Below, in pieces: positions 26,503 through 35,238 of a stretch of 64,000 bases of DNA (position 1 is its first letter; each line of letters begins with the position of its first letter). Position numbers and translations under genes: made by a program. The notes below the pieces were generated by a model. The model made no database searches. It was not told where the DNA came from and saw nothing but the letters and a program-made list of their open reading frames with translations. The stretch lies in the NCBI RefSeq assembly GCF_013359595.1, contig NZ_JABFMP010000032.1, positions 17,334 through 81,333 of the forward strand, given 5' to 3'. The DNA comes from Pseudomonas sp. C1C7. GTDB taxonomy: Bacteria; Pseudomonadota; Gammaproteobacteria; Pseudomonadales; Pseudomonadaceae.

Positions 26503-26994
26503 ATGAACAGATTGAACGAGCCCGGCCTCGGCGAGCTTCTGCGTTATGTTTCGGAACTGGTGGAGTTCGGCGCCGAGGAGCATTACCAGCACATGGGCCT
26601 GACCTACCGGGCGCGCTACACCCCGGTATTGCGGGCGATCCGCTCCGGCGCGCAGACCGTCACCGAGATCACCACCCGCACCCACCTGACCCAGGGTGCA
26701 ATCAGTCAGACCGTGAGCCAGATGGACGTCGACGGCCTGATTTCCCGCCAGCGCGGCGTCGATGGCCGCAAGACTGTCATCCAGCTGACCCCCGCCGGCA
26801 GCGCCGTGGTGAAGCAATTGAAATCCCACTGGTTCGCCACCTTCGAGGCCATCGAGCATCTGGAGGAGGAAATCGGCTATCCGTTGCGCCGGGTCCTGGA
26901 AGAAGCGGCGAAAGCCCTTGAAAACCGCGGATTCTCCGAGCGCCTGAATCAAGCCAAACAGCAACTCACAGCGGACGTTGCCCACCATGAATAG
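26503..26994 (+). CDS. MarR-family transcriptional regulator
   Basis: A 163-residue winged-helix regulator. The HTH reads TVTEITTRTHLTQGAISQTVSQMDVDGLI, followed by the wing ISRQRGVDGRKTVIQLTPAG. The start at 26503 follows GTGGAGTAACCCC. Behind the perfect palindrome and overlapping the methyltransferase gene by eight bases, it is probably autoregulatory and controls that gene. The ligand is unknown. Confidence 0.9.
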   Translation: MNRLNEPGLGELLRYVSELVEFGAEEHYQHMGLTYRARYTPVLRAIRSGAQTVTEITTRTHLTQGAISQTVSQMDVDGLISRQRGVDGRKTVIQLTPAGSAVVKQLKSHWFATFEAIEHLEEEIGYPLRRVLEEAAKALENRGFSERLNQAKQQLTADVAHHE

Positions 26995-27745
26995 TCTCAA
27001 CCGTGAATCGAAGAACTGGTTCGACCAGGGCGGCCAGGCCTACGCCCGCTTTCGCCCGGAATACCCACCGCAACTGTCGACGTACCTGGCATCGCTGGCG
27101 CCCAATACCTTCCTGGCCGTCGATGTCGGCTGTGGCAACGGCCAGCTGACCAAGCAGCTTGCCGGGCATTTCCGCGAGGTGATCGGCTTCGACCCGAGCG
27201 CCGAACAGGTTAATCATGCCGAGCCGCAAACCAATGTCAGCTACGCCTGCGCCCGGGCCGAAGACCTCCCCCTCCTGAGCCGCAGCGCCAGCCTCATCAC
27301 CGCCGCCCAGGCCGCTCACTGGTTCGACCTGCCAAGGTTCTACGACGAGGTTCGCCGGGTGGCGGAGCGCGACGCAATACTCGCGCTGATCAGCTATGGC
27401 GTGCTGCGCATGGACGGTGAACTCGGCGCCCGTTTCGAGCAGTTCTACTGGAATGAAATCGGCCCCTTCTGGCCCGCCGAACGCAAGCTGGTGGACACCG
27501 GATACTCGACGATCGACTTCCCCTTCACCGAGCTCGAGTCCCCCGAGATCGCCATCCACCTCGAGTGGAACCTCGACGAATTTCTCGGCTACGTCTCCAC
27601 CTGGTCGGCCATCCGCAGCGCCCGGGAATCGGGCCGGGAGGACCTGCTCCACACCTTCGCCACCGACATCGCCAACCTCTGGGGCGCCCCCGAGACCCGG
27701 CACGCGATCACCTGGCCCATCAACATGAGGATCGGACGGCTATGA
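26987..27745 (+). CDS. Class I SAM-dependent methyltransferase
   Basis: A 252-residue Rossmann-fold methyltransferase. Motif I is VDVGCGNGQLTKQLA and motif II GFDPSAEQV; AAHWFDLPRFYDEVRRV is typical of the group containing yeast Tmt1/Crg1-type small-molecule methyltransferases. The ATG at 26987 lies inside the end of the MarR gene, so translation is coupled. The substrate is unknown; co-expression with a MarR suggests detoxification or signalling of a small molecule (inference). Confidence 0.88.
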   Translation: MNSLNRESKNWFDQGGQAYARFRPEYPPQLSTYLASLAPNTFLAVDVGCGNGQLTKQLAGHFREVIGFDPSAEQVNHAEPQTNVSYACARAEDLPLLSRSASLITAAQAAHWFDLPRFYDEVRRVAERDAILALISYGVLRMDGELGARFEQFYWNEIGPFWPAERKLVDTGYSTIDFPFTELESPEIAIHLEWNLDEFLGYVSTWSAIRSARESGREDLLHTFATDIANLWGAPETRHAITWPINMRIGRL

Positions 27746-27894
27746 GCGACCTGCACGCGACACCGCTTTCTCCGGGATTGATTCACCGCGCGACCCTGGT
27801 CGTGGCCGATCGTCACACGGTCCCGCACGTAGAGCGCGCGATCATCGATTTGCAGCGCTTTGTTCAGCGCCTCGAGGCCAAGGCGGCGCACTGA
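27742..27894 (+). CDS. Small protein of 50 residues, translationally coupled
   Basis: The ATG at 27742 overlaps the methyltransferase TGA (ATGA). The product has 50 residues, with a C-terminal amphipathic helix (VPHVERAIIDLQRFVQRLEA). No signal peptide or membrane helix. I do not recognise a family. The four-base overlap and the clean stop support it as a third gene of the unit, but so short a frame could be chance. Confidence 0.5.
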   Translation: MSDLHATPLSPGLIHRATLVVADRHTVPHVERAIIDLQRFVQRLEAKAAH

Positions 27895-27898
27895 AACA

Positions 27899-28227
27899 TG
27901 TGGGAGCGAGGCTTGCCCGCGAATGCGTCAGGTCAGTCAGCATCCATGTTGAATGTGCCGGCCTCTTCGCGAGCAAGCTCGGCTCCTACAGGTTCTCTGG
28001 TCGATCACAACGCCAGCGAACCTCCACAAAACCTGTAGGAGCTGCCGAAGGCTGCGATCTTTGGCCCCTGTTCGGCGCCCTGCCCCACGACGTTGATTTG
28101 AAGCTGGTCTCCAGCCGCAGCTTTGCTTCGGGGCTGGTGCAGTCGACTTATCGTCTGAACCAGTAAACCAATGCCGGAGACTGCAACCCCTGTGGGAGCG
28201 AGCCTGCTCGCCATGCTCCTTCTACAG
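27899..28227. repeat. Gene-free stretch filled with REP-like elements
   Basis: A divergent pair (TGTGGGAGCGAGGCTTGCCCGCGAA from 27899; TTCGCGAGCAAGCTCGGCTCCTACAGG to 27992), one CCTGTAGGAGCTGCCGAAGGCTGCGATCTTT-type unit (28032-28062) and a further GTGGGAGCGAGCCTGCTCGCC copy (about 28193-28215). Both repeat types of the window occur here. No gene seen. Confidence 0.7.
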
Positions 28228-28229
28228 GC

Positions 28230-29561
28230 TCACGCCGATTTCAGCGCAAACCGCGAAACCGGCCGACTCAGTCCGTAATGCTCACGCAGCGTCGTCCCCG
28301 CATATTCCTCCCGAAACAGCCCCCGCTTGCGCAAGATCGGCAGCACTTCATCCAGAAAAACCTCAAACCCCTCAGGAAACGCCGGTGGCATCACGTTGAA
28401 GCCATCGGCCGCCCCACTGCGGAACCACTGTTCGATCAAGTCGGCGATCTGCACCGGCGTCCCCACCGGCACCCAATGCCCGCGGGCGCCGGCCAGGCGG
28501 TTGATCAGTTGGCGCAGGGTGGGTTTCTCGCGGTCGACGATGTCGATGATCAGTTTGAAGCGGCTGGCCTGGCTTTCGCCGCCGTCGAAGTTGACCAGGT
28601 GTCGTGGGAATGGTGCGTCCAGGTCCTGGTCCGACAGGTCGACGCCCAGCAGGCGGCGCAGTTGGCCCAGGGCGACGTGGGGCAGTACCAGTTCGTTGAG
28701 TTCGTCGAACTTGCGCTGGGCCTCGGCTTCGGTGCTGCCGATGTAGGGGCTGATGCCGGGGAGGATTTTCAGCTGGCGGGGATCGCGCCCCACGACCCTC
28801 GCGCGGTTGCGGATGTCAGTGGCGAATTCGGTGGCGCTTTGCAGGGTCTGGTGGGCGGTGAAGATGGCCTCGGCATGGCGGGAGGCGAAATCCCGGCCGT
28901 CCTCGGAAGAGCCGGCCTGCACCTGCACCGGCCTGCCCTGCGGCGAGCGTGGCGAGTTGAACGGGCCCTTGACCCGGTAGTGAGTGCCGACGTGGTTGAT
29001 CGAGTGCACCTTGGCGCCGTTGGCGAACACCCCGGCGGTCTTGTCCAGCACCAGCGCGTCATCCTCCCAGCTGTCCCACAGATCACCCACCACCTGCACG
29101 AATTCCTCGGCCTTGGCATAGCGGTCATGGGCCGGCGGATGCTGGTCCAGGCCGAAGTTGGCGGCTGCGGCGGCCAGGGAGGTGGTGACGATGTTCCAGC
29201 CGGCGCGGCCTTTGCTCAGGTGGTCCAGCGCGCTGAACGAACGGGCCAGATTGTAGGGTTCGCTGTAGGTGGTGCTGGCGGTGGCGATCAGGCCGATGCG
29301 TTGGGTCACCGCGGCAATCGCCGCCAGCCAGGTCACCGGTTCGAAGCGGATGCGCAGGCCCTCACGGTCGCTTTCGGCCAGGGACGGCGAGTCGGCGAAA
29401 AAGATCGCGTCCAGCTTTTCCCGCTCAGCTCTCAGTGCAAGCTGCTGGTAGTAGCCGATGTCCATGGACGCTTCCGGCACCGACTGCGGGTGGCGCCAGG
29501 CGGCTTCGTGATGACCGTTGGGGTAGATGAACAGGTTGAGGCTGAGCTGGCGTTCGGACAT
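28230..29561 (-). CDS. Flavin-dependent monooxygenase, NtaA/SnaA/DszA (LLM) family
   Basis: A 443-residue FMNH2-dependent luciferase-like oxygenase. MSERQLSLNLFIYPNGHHEAAWRHP, LAAIAAVTQRIGLIATASTTYSEPYNLAR and GRAGWNIVTTSLAAAAANFG are signatures of the NtaA/DszA/DmoA group, which splits C-S or C-N bonds and needs a separate flavin reductase (none in the window). AAGGAACGCAA precedes the ATG. At the end of the sulfonate/sulfate-ester transporter operon it probably frees sulfur from an imported organosulfur compound. Confidence 0.9.
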   Translation of the reverse strand: MSERQLSLNLFIYPNGHHEAAWRHPQSVPEASMDIGYYQQLALRAEREKLDAIFFADSPSLAESDREGLRIRFEPVTWLAAIAAVTQRIGLIATASTTYSEPYNLARSFSALDHLSKGRAGWNIVTTSLAAAAANFGLDQHPPAHDRYAKAEEFVQVVGDLWDSWEDDALVLDKTAGVFANGAKVHSINHVGTHYRVKGPFNSPRSPQGRPVQVQAGSSEDGRDFASRHAEAIFTAHQTLQSATEFATDIRNRARVVGRDPRQLKILPGISPYIGSTEAEAQRKFDELNELVLPHVALGQLRRLLGVDLSDQDLDAPFPRHLVNFDGGESQASRFKLIIDIVDREKPTLRQLINRLAGARGHWVPVGTPVQIADLIEQWFRSGAADGFNVMPPAFPEGFEVFLDEVLPILRKRGLFREEYAGTTLREHYGLSRPVSRFALKSA

Positions 29562-29606
29562 TTGCGTTCCTTAAAAATGACGATGAAAAAGATAAGGCAG
29601 TGCGCC

Positions 29607-30368
29607 TCAATGCAACTCGGCAAAGTCGCTCAGCACGTCATCGCGCAGGTGGATGAAGCGGCGGTCACTGCGGTTGCGCGGGCGCGGCAGATCGATGTCG
29701 ACGATGCGTCGGATACGCCCGGGATTGGGCTGCATCACCACCACCCGATCGCCGAGGAACACGGCCTCGTCCACGTCGTGGGTGACCAGGATCATGGTGA
29801 TTTTTTCCCTGGCCCAGATGTTCTGCAGCTCGCCCTGCAAGCGCGCCCGGGTCAGGGCGTCGAGGGCGCCCAGGGGCTCATCCAGCAGCAACACGCTCGG
29901 CCGATTGACCAGCCCGCGGGCGATGGCCACCCGTTGCGCCATGCCGCCGGAAATCTGATGCGGATAGGCCTCGATGAAGTCCTGCAGGCCCACCAGTTCG
30001 ATGTGCTCGCGCACGGTGTCGCGTTTCTGCGTGGCACTCAGCGGCGAATTCTTCAGGCCCACGGCGACGTTCTGCTCGACGTTGAGCCAAGGAAACAACC
30101 GGTGATCCTGAAACACGATGCCGCGCTCAAGGCCGGTGCCCTTGATCGGTTTGCCATCGAGCAGGATGCGCCCGTCGAACTCCTCGTCCAGGCCAAGGAT
30201 CAACCGCAGCAGCGTGGACTTGCCGCAGCCGCTGGCACCGACGATGCTGATGAATTCGCCGGGGGCGATGTCGAGGTGGATGTTGTCCAGCACCTGCAAT
30301 TGCGTCGAACTGCCCGGCCGCGAGGTGAAGCGCTTGCTGATGTTTTCCAGGGTGAGGCTGTTGTTCAT
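29607..30368 (-). CDS. ABC transporter ATPase, sulfonate/sulfate-ester type
   Basis: A 253-residue SsuB/TauB/AtsC-type ATPase. Walker A GASGCGKST, signature ISGGMAQRVAIARGL and Walker B VLLLDEPLGALD are intact. VMQPNPGRIRRIVDIDLPRPR near the C-terminus is typical of the nitrate/sulfonate/taurine group. AAGGATCG precedes the ATG. It energises import through the two permeases upstream. Confidence 0.92.
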   Translation of the reverse strand: MNNSLTLENISKRFTSRPGSSTQLQVLDNIHLDIAPGEFISIVGASGCGKSTLLRLILGLDEEFDGRILLDGKPIKGTGLERGIVFQDHRLFPWLNVEQNVAVGLKNSPLSATQKRDTVREHIELVGLQDFIEAYPHQISGGMAQRVAIARGLVNRPSVLLLDEPLGALDALTRARLQGELQNIWAREKITMILVTHDVDEAVFLGDRVVVMQPNPGRIRRIVDIDLPRPRNRSDRRFIHLRDDVLSDFAELH

Positions 30369-30392
30369 ATTGCGATCCTTTTCAAAGTCCGA

Positions 30393-31178
30393 TCAGCGAG
30401 GCGCGATGCCGTACAGGCGCTGCATCCGTCGTTCAAGTGTCCGGGCCAACGCGTTCAGCCCCCATCCCACCAGACCGATAATCACCATTCCAAACAGCAC
30501 CAGATCCATCATGAAATGCTCGCTGCCATCGATCAGCGTGTTGCCGATGCCCTCCCCCGACACCAGCAGATACTCGGCGCCGATGGTCGCCAGCCAGCTG
30601 TAGACCAACGCCAGATACAGCCCGGTGAAGATCGACGGCAAGGCGGCGGGTAGCATCACCCCGACGATGGTTTGCCAGCGGCTGAAGCCGTAGACCCGTG
30701 CCACTTCCAGCAGATTGGGCGGCACGTTGCGCAAGCCATCGCAGGTGTTGACCACCACCGGCACCAGCGCGGCCAGCGACAGGAACACCACCTTGGCCAC
30801 GTCGCCCAGGCCGAACCACACTGAGATCAGCGGGATCCAGGCGAACAGCGAGATTTGCTTGAAGGTGTTGAAACTCGGACCGACCAAGCGCTCGAAGTGC
30901 CGCGAAAGGCCCAACAGGCAACCCAGCACCAGTCCCAACGCGGTGCCGATGAAAAAGCCGCTGAGGTTGCGCGCCAGGCTCGCCGAAATCGCCCGCCAGA
31001 ATTTTTCCGAGGTGATCTGATCCCAGGCCGTTGCCGCGACTTTTTCCGGCGAAACCAGCAGCCCCGATTCGCTCCAGCCCAGGTTCGACGCCAGCCACCA
31101 CAGGGCGATGACGGAGATCGGCAAGACCCAACCCCGATAGCGATGGCCGCCGTTGGAAATCGAAAGAGTCGCACTCAT
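30393..31178 (-). CDS. ABC transporter permease, sulfonate type (second)
   Basis: A 261-residue SsuC/TauC-type membrane protein with about six hydrophobic helices and the EAA loop ARVYGFSRWQTIVGVMLPAALPSIFTG. The ATG at 31178 overlaps the previous permease's TGA by one base (TGATG). Together with that permease it gives a heterodimeric channel, whereas many sulfonate systems use one permease gene. Confidence 0.9.
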   Translation of the reverse strand: MSATLSISNGGHRYRGWVLPISVIALWWLASNLGWSESGLLVSPEKVAATAWDQITSEKFWRAISASLARNLSGFFIGTALGLVLGCLLGLSRHFERLVGPSFNTFKQISLFAWIPLISVWFGLGDVAKVVFLSLAALVPVVVNTCDGLRNVPPNLLEVARVYGFSRWQTIVGVMLPAALPSIFTGLYLALVYSWLATIGAEYLLVSGEGIGNTLIDGSEHFMMDLVLFGMVIIGLVGWGLNALARTLERRMQRLYGIAPR

Positions 31179-32080
31179 CACCGCAGCCCTCCGAGCGCTG
31201 GCCGACCGCGATTGAGGCGCTTCTCGGCGTAATCGAAACCGCGATCGATCAGCAACCCGAGGGTCCCCACCACCACGACCGCCGCCATCACCAGATCCAG
31301 TTGAAACAGCTGGCGCCCATAGACGATCAGATATCCCAACCCTTCACTGGAGGCCACCAGTTCGACCACCACCAGCGACAGCCAAGCCTTGGTGAAGCCC
31401 AGGCGAAAGCCGGTGAACAGGGTCGGTATCGCCGCCGGCAAGACGATGGAGGTGACGCTTTGCCGACGGCTGAAACCGTAGGTCCGACCGACTTCCAACA
31501 GGTTTTTCGGCGCCTGCCGGAACGCCTGCAAAGTGCACAGGGTGATCGGCACCAGGGCCGCCTTGGCGATCAGCACGTACTTGAGCGTTTCGCCGATGCC
31601 GAACAGCAGCAAGGCGAACGGCAGCCAGCCCAGCACCGGAATCTGCACCAGTGCGTTGAAGGTCGGCAGCAGATAGTCCTCCAGCGTCCGCGACAGCCCC
31701 ATGGCCAGGCCCAGCGCCACGCCGAGCAAGGCGCCGAGGCCGAATCCGACCACCACCCGCTGCAGGCTCGCCGATGCGTTGAGCCACAGGTCACCGCTGC
31801 CGACCAGATCCGACAGTGCCTGGTAAACGTAGGCCGGCGGTGGCAGCACCTGCTCCGACAGCCAGCCGCGCTCCACCCCCAGATACCACAGGCCCAGCAA
31901 CAGCAGCGGCAACAGCCAGGGCAAAGCCTTGTCACCCAGGTTCAGGGACCAGGCCGATGTGCGCGGCACCTCGACCTTGCGGGCCGGGCGAACCGGTGAC
32001 GGTGGAAGACGTTTGACGTTGTCGCTCGGCCGCGCCGGCGCCCCATACTTCTCGAGTCTTGCGGTCTGTGCCCTGGCCAT
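31178..32080 (-). CDS. ABC transporter permease, sulfonate type (first)
   Basis: A 300-residue permease with a cytoplasmic N-terminal extension of about 50 Pro/Arg-rich residues followed by six hydrophobic segments. The EAA loop is GRTYGFSRRQSVTSIVLPAAIPTLFTG. It is clearly paralogous to the next gene. Starts 4 bases after the binding-protein stop. Confidence 0.9.
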   Translation of the reverse strand: MARAQTARLEKYGAPARPSDNVKRLPPSPVRPARKVEVPRTSAWSLNLGDKALPWLLPLLLLGLWYLGVERGWLSEQVLPPPAYVYQALSDLVGSGDLWLNASASLQRVVVGFGLGALLGVALGLAMGLSRTLEDYLLPTFNALVQIPVLGWLPFALLLFGIGETLKYVLIAKAALVPITLCTLQAFRQAPKNLLEVGRTYGFSRRQSVTSIVLPAAIPTLFTGFRLGFTKAWLSLVVVELVASSEGLGYLIVYGRQLFQLDLVMAAVVVVGTLGLLIDRGFDYAEKRLNRGRPALGGLR

Positions 32081-32084
32081 CTGT

Positions 32085-33197
32085 CTAGCTCCCTTGCTTG
32101 GCGGTCGTTGCGGCCGCTACGGCGTTACCTGCCGGCTGTTTGCCGTCCGGACCGTAAGGCGTCCAGTAGCTTTCCAGTCCTTTGGCCTTGAGGGATTTGT
32201 GCAGGTAGCTGGTCTCGAACCAGCCATCGATGCTGATCGGCCGGCGGATGAGTTTCTCTTCCTTGGCCTGCTCCGCCACGGCCTGATAGCGGCTGATCAG
32301 GAAGTCGTCGACCAAGGGCGATGCCCTGTCCCTGAGGGTGACGCCCTTGAAGTCGGCACGCAGTGAATCGGCGGGGTCGTTGCTCTTGGCCCACTCGGTG
32401 AAGACCGCGTCATGATTGCTCTCGTCCGATGTCCATTTCGCCGCATCCACCAACGTATCGACGACCTTTTGTACGTTGTCCGGGTGTTGCTTTTCGTAGT
32501 CGCCGCGCACCACCAGTGCCGTCTGCCGGGTGTAGCGCACGTTCTGCTCGGGGTTGTCGTAGACGATGTCGATCAGGCCTTTGTCCCGCAACTTGAACAA
32601 CTCGCGACCACCGAAGGCGGCATCCACGCCATTGGAAATCAGGGCTGCCTGGGAACTGCCGGTATCGAGGTTGATGACCTTGATATCGCGCTCGGTGAGG
32701 CCGTGTTCCGCCAGCAGATTGATCATCACCAGATGGCCGTTGGTGCCGCGGAAGATCGCGACTTTCTTGCCCTTCAGATCCTCGATGGTTTTGAGCGGCG
32801 AGCCTTTGGGCACCGCCAGGTAGAGGTTGGCGCGCACGCCAAGCGCCGCCAGCAATTTGGTGTCCAGTCCGTTTGAACGCCCGACCACGGCCGGCAGATC
32901 ACCCTGGTAGGCGAAGTCCAGCTGCTGATTGGACAGGGCCTCGTTGACCGCAGGCCCCGCGCCCTTGAAAAAGAACCACTGCACTTCGGTGCCGGTTCCG
33001 GCGAAGGCTTTTTCCAGCAGTTGCTGATTGCGCACAATGCCCAGAGGCGAACCGCTGAAGGTCACCGGATCACCGCCACCGGCTGTCGCGACACCGATGC
33101 GCAACACATCGGCCTCAGCCACGGGGATCGCAAGTACCGCAGCCAGAGCTGCTGCGATGCTGCCTTTTTTGAACAGACGAATGCGGTTGAGCTTCAT
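32085..33197 (-). CDS. Periplasmic binding protein for sulfate esters/sulfonates (AtsR/SsuA-like)
   Basis: A 370-residue exported solute-binding protein. The signal peptide ends in VAEADV. LRIGVATAGGGDPVTFSGSPLG, LDFAYQGDLPAVVGRSNG and VAIFRGTNGHLVMINLLAEHGL fit the aliphatic-sulfonate/sulfate-ester binding subfamily (NMT1/SsuA-like fold). The adjacent AtsK-like dioxygenase favours sulfate esters as cargo. Confidence 0.88.
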   Translation of the reverse strand: MKLNRIRLFKKGSIAAALAAVLAIPVAEADVLRIGVATAGGGDPVTFSGSPLGIVRNQQLLEKAFAGTGTEVQWFFFKGAGPAVNEALSNQQLDFAYQGDLPAVVGRSNGLDTKLLAALGVRANLYLAVPKGSPLKTIEDLKGKKVAIFRGTNGHLVMINLLAEHGLTERDIKVINLDTGSSQAALISNGVDAAFGGRELFKLRDKGLIDIVYDNPEQNVRYTRQTALVVRGDYEKQHPDNVQKVVDTLVDAAKWTSDESNHDAVFTEWAKSNDPADSLRADFKGVTLRDRASPLVDDFLISRYQAVAEQAKEEKLIRRPISIDGWFETSYLHKSLKAKGLESYWTPYGPDGKQPAGNAVAAATTAKQGS

Positions 33198-33230
33198 GTG
33201 AGCCTTCCTTGTATCGATGAGACTGGCCTG

Positions 33231-34142
33231 TCAGGCGGCGAGGTGTTTTTTGTCGGCTTCGGTCTTCGGCGAGCGGGCTTGCGGGTTCGGCTTGAGCGCT
33301 TGGCTCAGGCGCCCGTCCACGCCCACCGGTACATCGCCGTCGATGGTGGTGCGACGCACGATGCGCTGGGCATCGCCGTAATCGTTGATCGCAATGTGCT
33401 GCGTGGCGCGGTTGTCCCAGATCACCACATCGCCTTCCTGCCAGCGCCAGCGCACGGTGTTGTCGACATGGGTGATACGGTCGTGGAACAGGCGAATCAG
33501 TTGCTTGGAGTCGTTAGTGTTCACGCCCTGAATGTGTTTGACGAAGTGCCCCAACAGCAAACTTCTTTCACCGGACTCCGGATGGACTCGCACTAATGGA
33601 TGTTCGGTTTCGTAGATCTCGGCAGTGAACTGTTCGCGATAACGTTTGAGTCCGGATTCGTCGGTATTACGCGGTGCGGCGTAGTCATATAAGTTGGTGT
33701 GAAGAACCCGAAGATTATCGGCGAGCTGTTTTAATGGCTCGGGCAAATCGGCGTAGGCCGTTGCCGTATTGGCCCATACGGTGTCACCGCCGTAAGGTGG
33801 GATTACCACGCCACGCAAGATGGACACTTTCGGGTAGTTGGCGACGAAGGTGACGTCGGTGTGCCAGGAATTGGCGCGGGTTTCCTTGGCGTCCAGGTGC
33901 AGGATCGCGGCGCTCTGTTCTGCGGATCTCACGGTAGGGTGAGGGACCTGATCGCCGAAACGGCGGGAGAAGGCTTCGTGCTCGTCGTCGTTCAGGTGCT
34001 GGTCGCGGAAGAACAGGACTTTATATTTGAGCAATGCCTGGTTAATGAAGTCGAAGTCCTCGGCACTGATATCGCCGCCCAACTTTACGCCTTCGAGTTG
34101 TGCCCCAATTCGACCTGCAACGGGTTTGATTTGAATAGTCAT
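33231..34142 (-). CDS. atsK: Fe(II)/2-oxoglutarate dioxygenase, TauD/AtsK type
   Basis: A 303-residue enzyme that oxidatively cleaves alkyl sulfate esters (AtsK) or taurine (TauD). The iron ligands are visible: His94 and Asp96 in NSWHTDVTF and His249 in RATQHIAINDYGD, with the 2-oxoglutarate-binding Arg in QRIVRR. Length and the adjacent binding protein and transporter resemble the atsK/atsRBC cluster of P. putida S-313; taurine is less likely but not excluded. I start at ATG 34142, which has GGAGGTAGCTCG in front. First gene of the operon, preceded by ~200 AT-rich bases; sulfur-limitation control is expected (knowledge of the family). Confidence 0.85.
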   Translation of the reverse strand: MTIQIKPVAGRIGAQLEGVKLGGDISAEDFDFINQALLKYKVLFFRDQHLNDDEHEAFSRRFGDQVPHPTVRSAEQSAAILHLDAKETRANSWHTDVTFVANYPKVSILRGVVIPPYGGDTVWANTATAYADLPEPLKQLADNLRVLHTNLYDYAAPRNTDESGLKRYREQFTAEIYETEHPLVRVHPESGERSLLLGHFVKHIQGVNTNDSKQLIRLFHDRITHVDNTVRWRWQEGDVVIWDNRATQHIAINDYGDAQRIVRRTTIDGDVPVGVDGRLSQALKPNPQARSPKTEADKKHLAA

Positions 34143-34352
34143 CGAGCTACCTCCTGTCTCACGAGTTGTTGTGGGACAGATCATAAAGACATAAAAGCGA
34201 CCGTGACTAATCACAAATTATTCTAAAGATAGAAGTTGGGCCATATAACAATTGCCTTATTTAAATCAGCAAAGCGATATATGTTCTTAGTTATTACCTA
34301 ATAACCAAACTTCCTCGCTCCCACAGGGGTCGGGGGTCACCGGGTTGCGAGG

Positions 34353-35126
34353 TCATTTGAAAAAATGACTGGGCGTGGTGCCGAACTGTTTCTTGAACAT
34401 GGTGCTGAATGCACTCGGGCTGTCGTAGCCCAGCACTCCGGCCACGTCGATGATTTTTTCGCCCTGCGCAATGCGCTCCAGCGCCGAGAGCAACCTTGCC
34501 TGCTGGCGCCATTGGCCGAAGGTCATGCCGGTTTCCTTGTGGAACAGGCGCTGGATGGTTTTGGCGTCGAGGCTCAGGCGCAGGCTCCAGTCGGTCAGAG
34601 TCGAGCTGTCGCCGAGGTCCTCGCGCAGGGCCGCGCAAATGGCCTGGATGCGCTGATCGACCGGTTGCGGCAAATGCAGCGGCAAGGTCGGCAGCAGCGT
34701 CAGTTCATCGACGATCAGACGCATGATTCTGGCTTCTCGTGAGTCCTCGTCGACCGGTCCGGCGATGCTCACCGAGGTTTTGATCAGCTCGCTCAACAAT
34801 GCCGAAATGCTCACCGCCCGGGTCTCATCCGGCAGCTGCGGAAAACATTCCTGTCGCACGAAGACGCTGCGCATCTTCAACGCACCCACGCAGCGGATCG
34901 AATGCACATGGCCGCTGGGCATCCAGATGCCGCGACTGGGCGGGACGGTCCATTGGTTCAAGCCTGAATGCACCACCATCACGCCCTCGATGGCGTAGAT
35001 CAGCTGATGCTTGATGTGGCTGTGGGGCTTGATGAACCAGTTTTCCGGGTAATCGGTCGCGCTGGTGCACACCGGCCAGTCCACTTCGTCCATCGCCAGT
35101 ACAAATTCTTCGAGTGATTTGTCCAT
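34353..35126 (-). CDS. AraC-family regulator with cupin sensor
   Basis: A 257-residue regulator. The N-terminal cupin part (WFIKPHSHIKHQLIYAIEGVMVVHSG, WMPSGHVHSIRC) precedes a C-terminal AraC domain (LTDWSLRLSLDAKTIQRLFH; IDVAGVLGYDSPSAFSTMFKKQFG). I use ATG 35126, with AAAAGGGC in front; a longer frame would start upstream within the promoter area. Divergent from the Fsr-like pump, its likely target. Confidence 0.9.
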   Translation of the reverse strand: MDKSLEEFVLAMDEVDWPVCTSATDYPENWFIKPHSHIKHQLIYAIEGVMVVHSGLNQWTVPPSRGIWMPSGHVHSIRCVGALKMRSVFVRQECFPQLPDETRAVSISALLSELIKTSVSIAGPVDEDSREARIMRLIVDELTLLPTLPLHLPQPVDQRIQAICAALREDLGDSSTLTDWSLRLSLDAKTIQRLFHKETGMTFGQWRQQARLLSALERIAQGEKIIDVAGVLGYDSPSAFSTMFKKQFGTTPSHFFK

Positions 35127-35238
35127 GATGCCCTTTTTACGAAAGTCGGCGCCCGAATCGCGCGAGACAGGCAATTTCGCGAAATCTAGCATAGCGGCTG
35201 ATCTACGCAATGCTCTTACTCAGCCTGGATGACGTGCA

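Noticed and set aside
28278..30653. A plus-strand open frame of 791 codons opposite the flavin monooxygenase and ATPase
   Set aside because: Both minus-strand genes have complete family motifs and good ribosome binding sites; the plus-strand frame has none.
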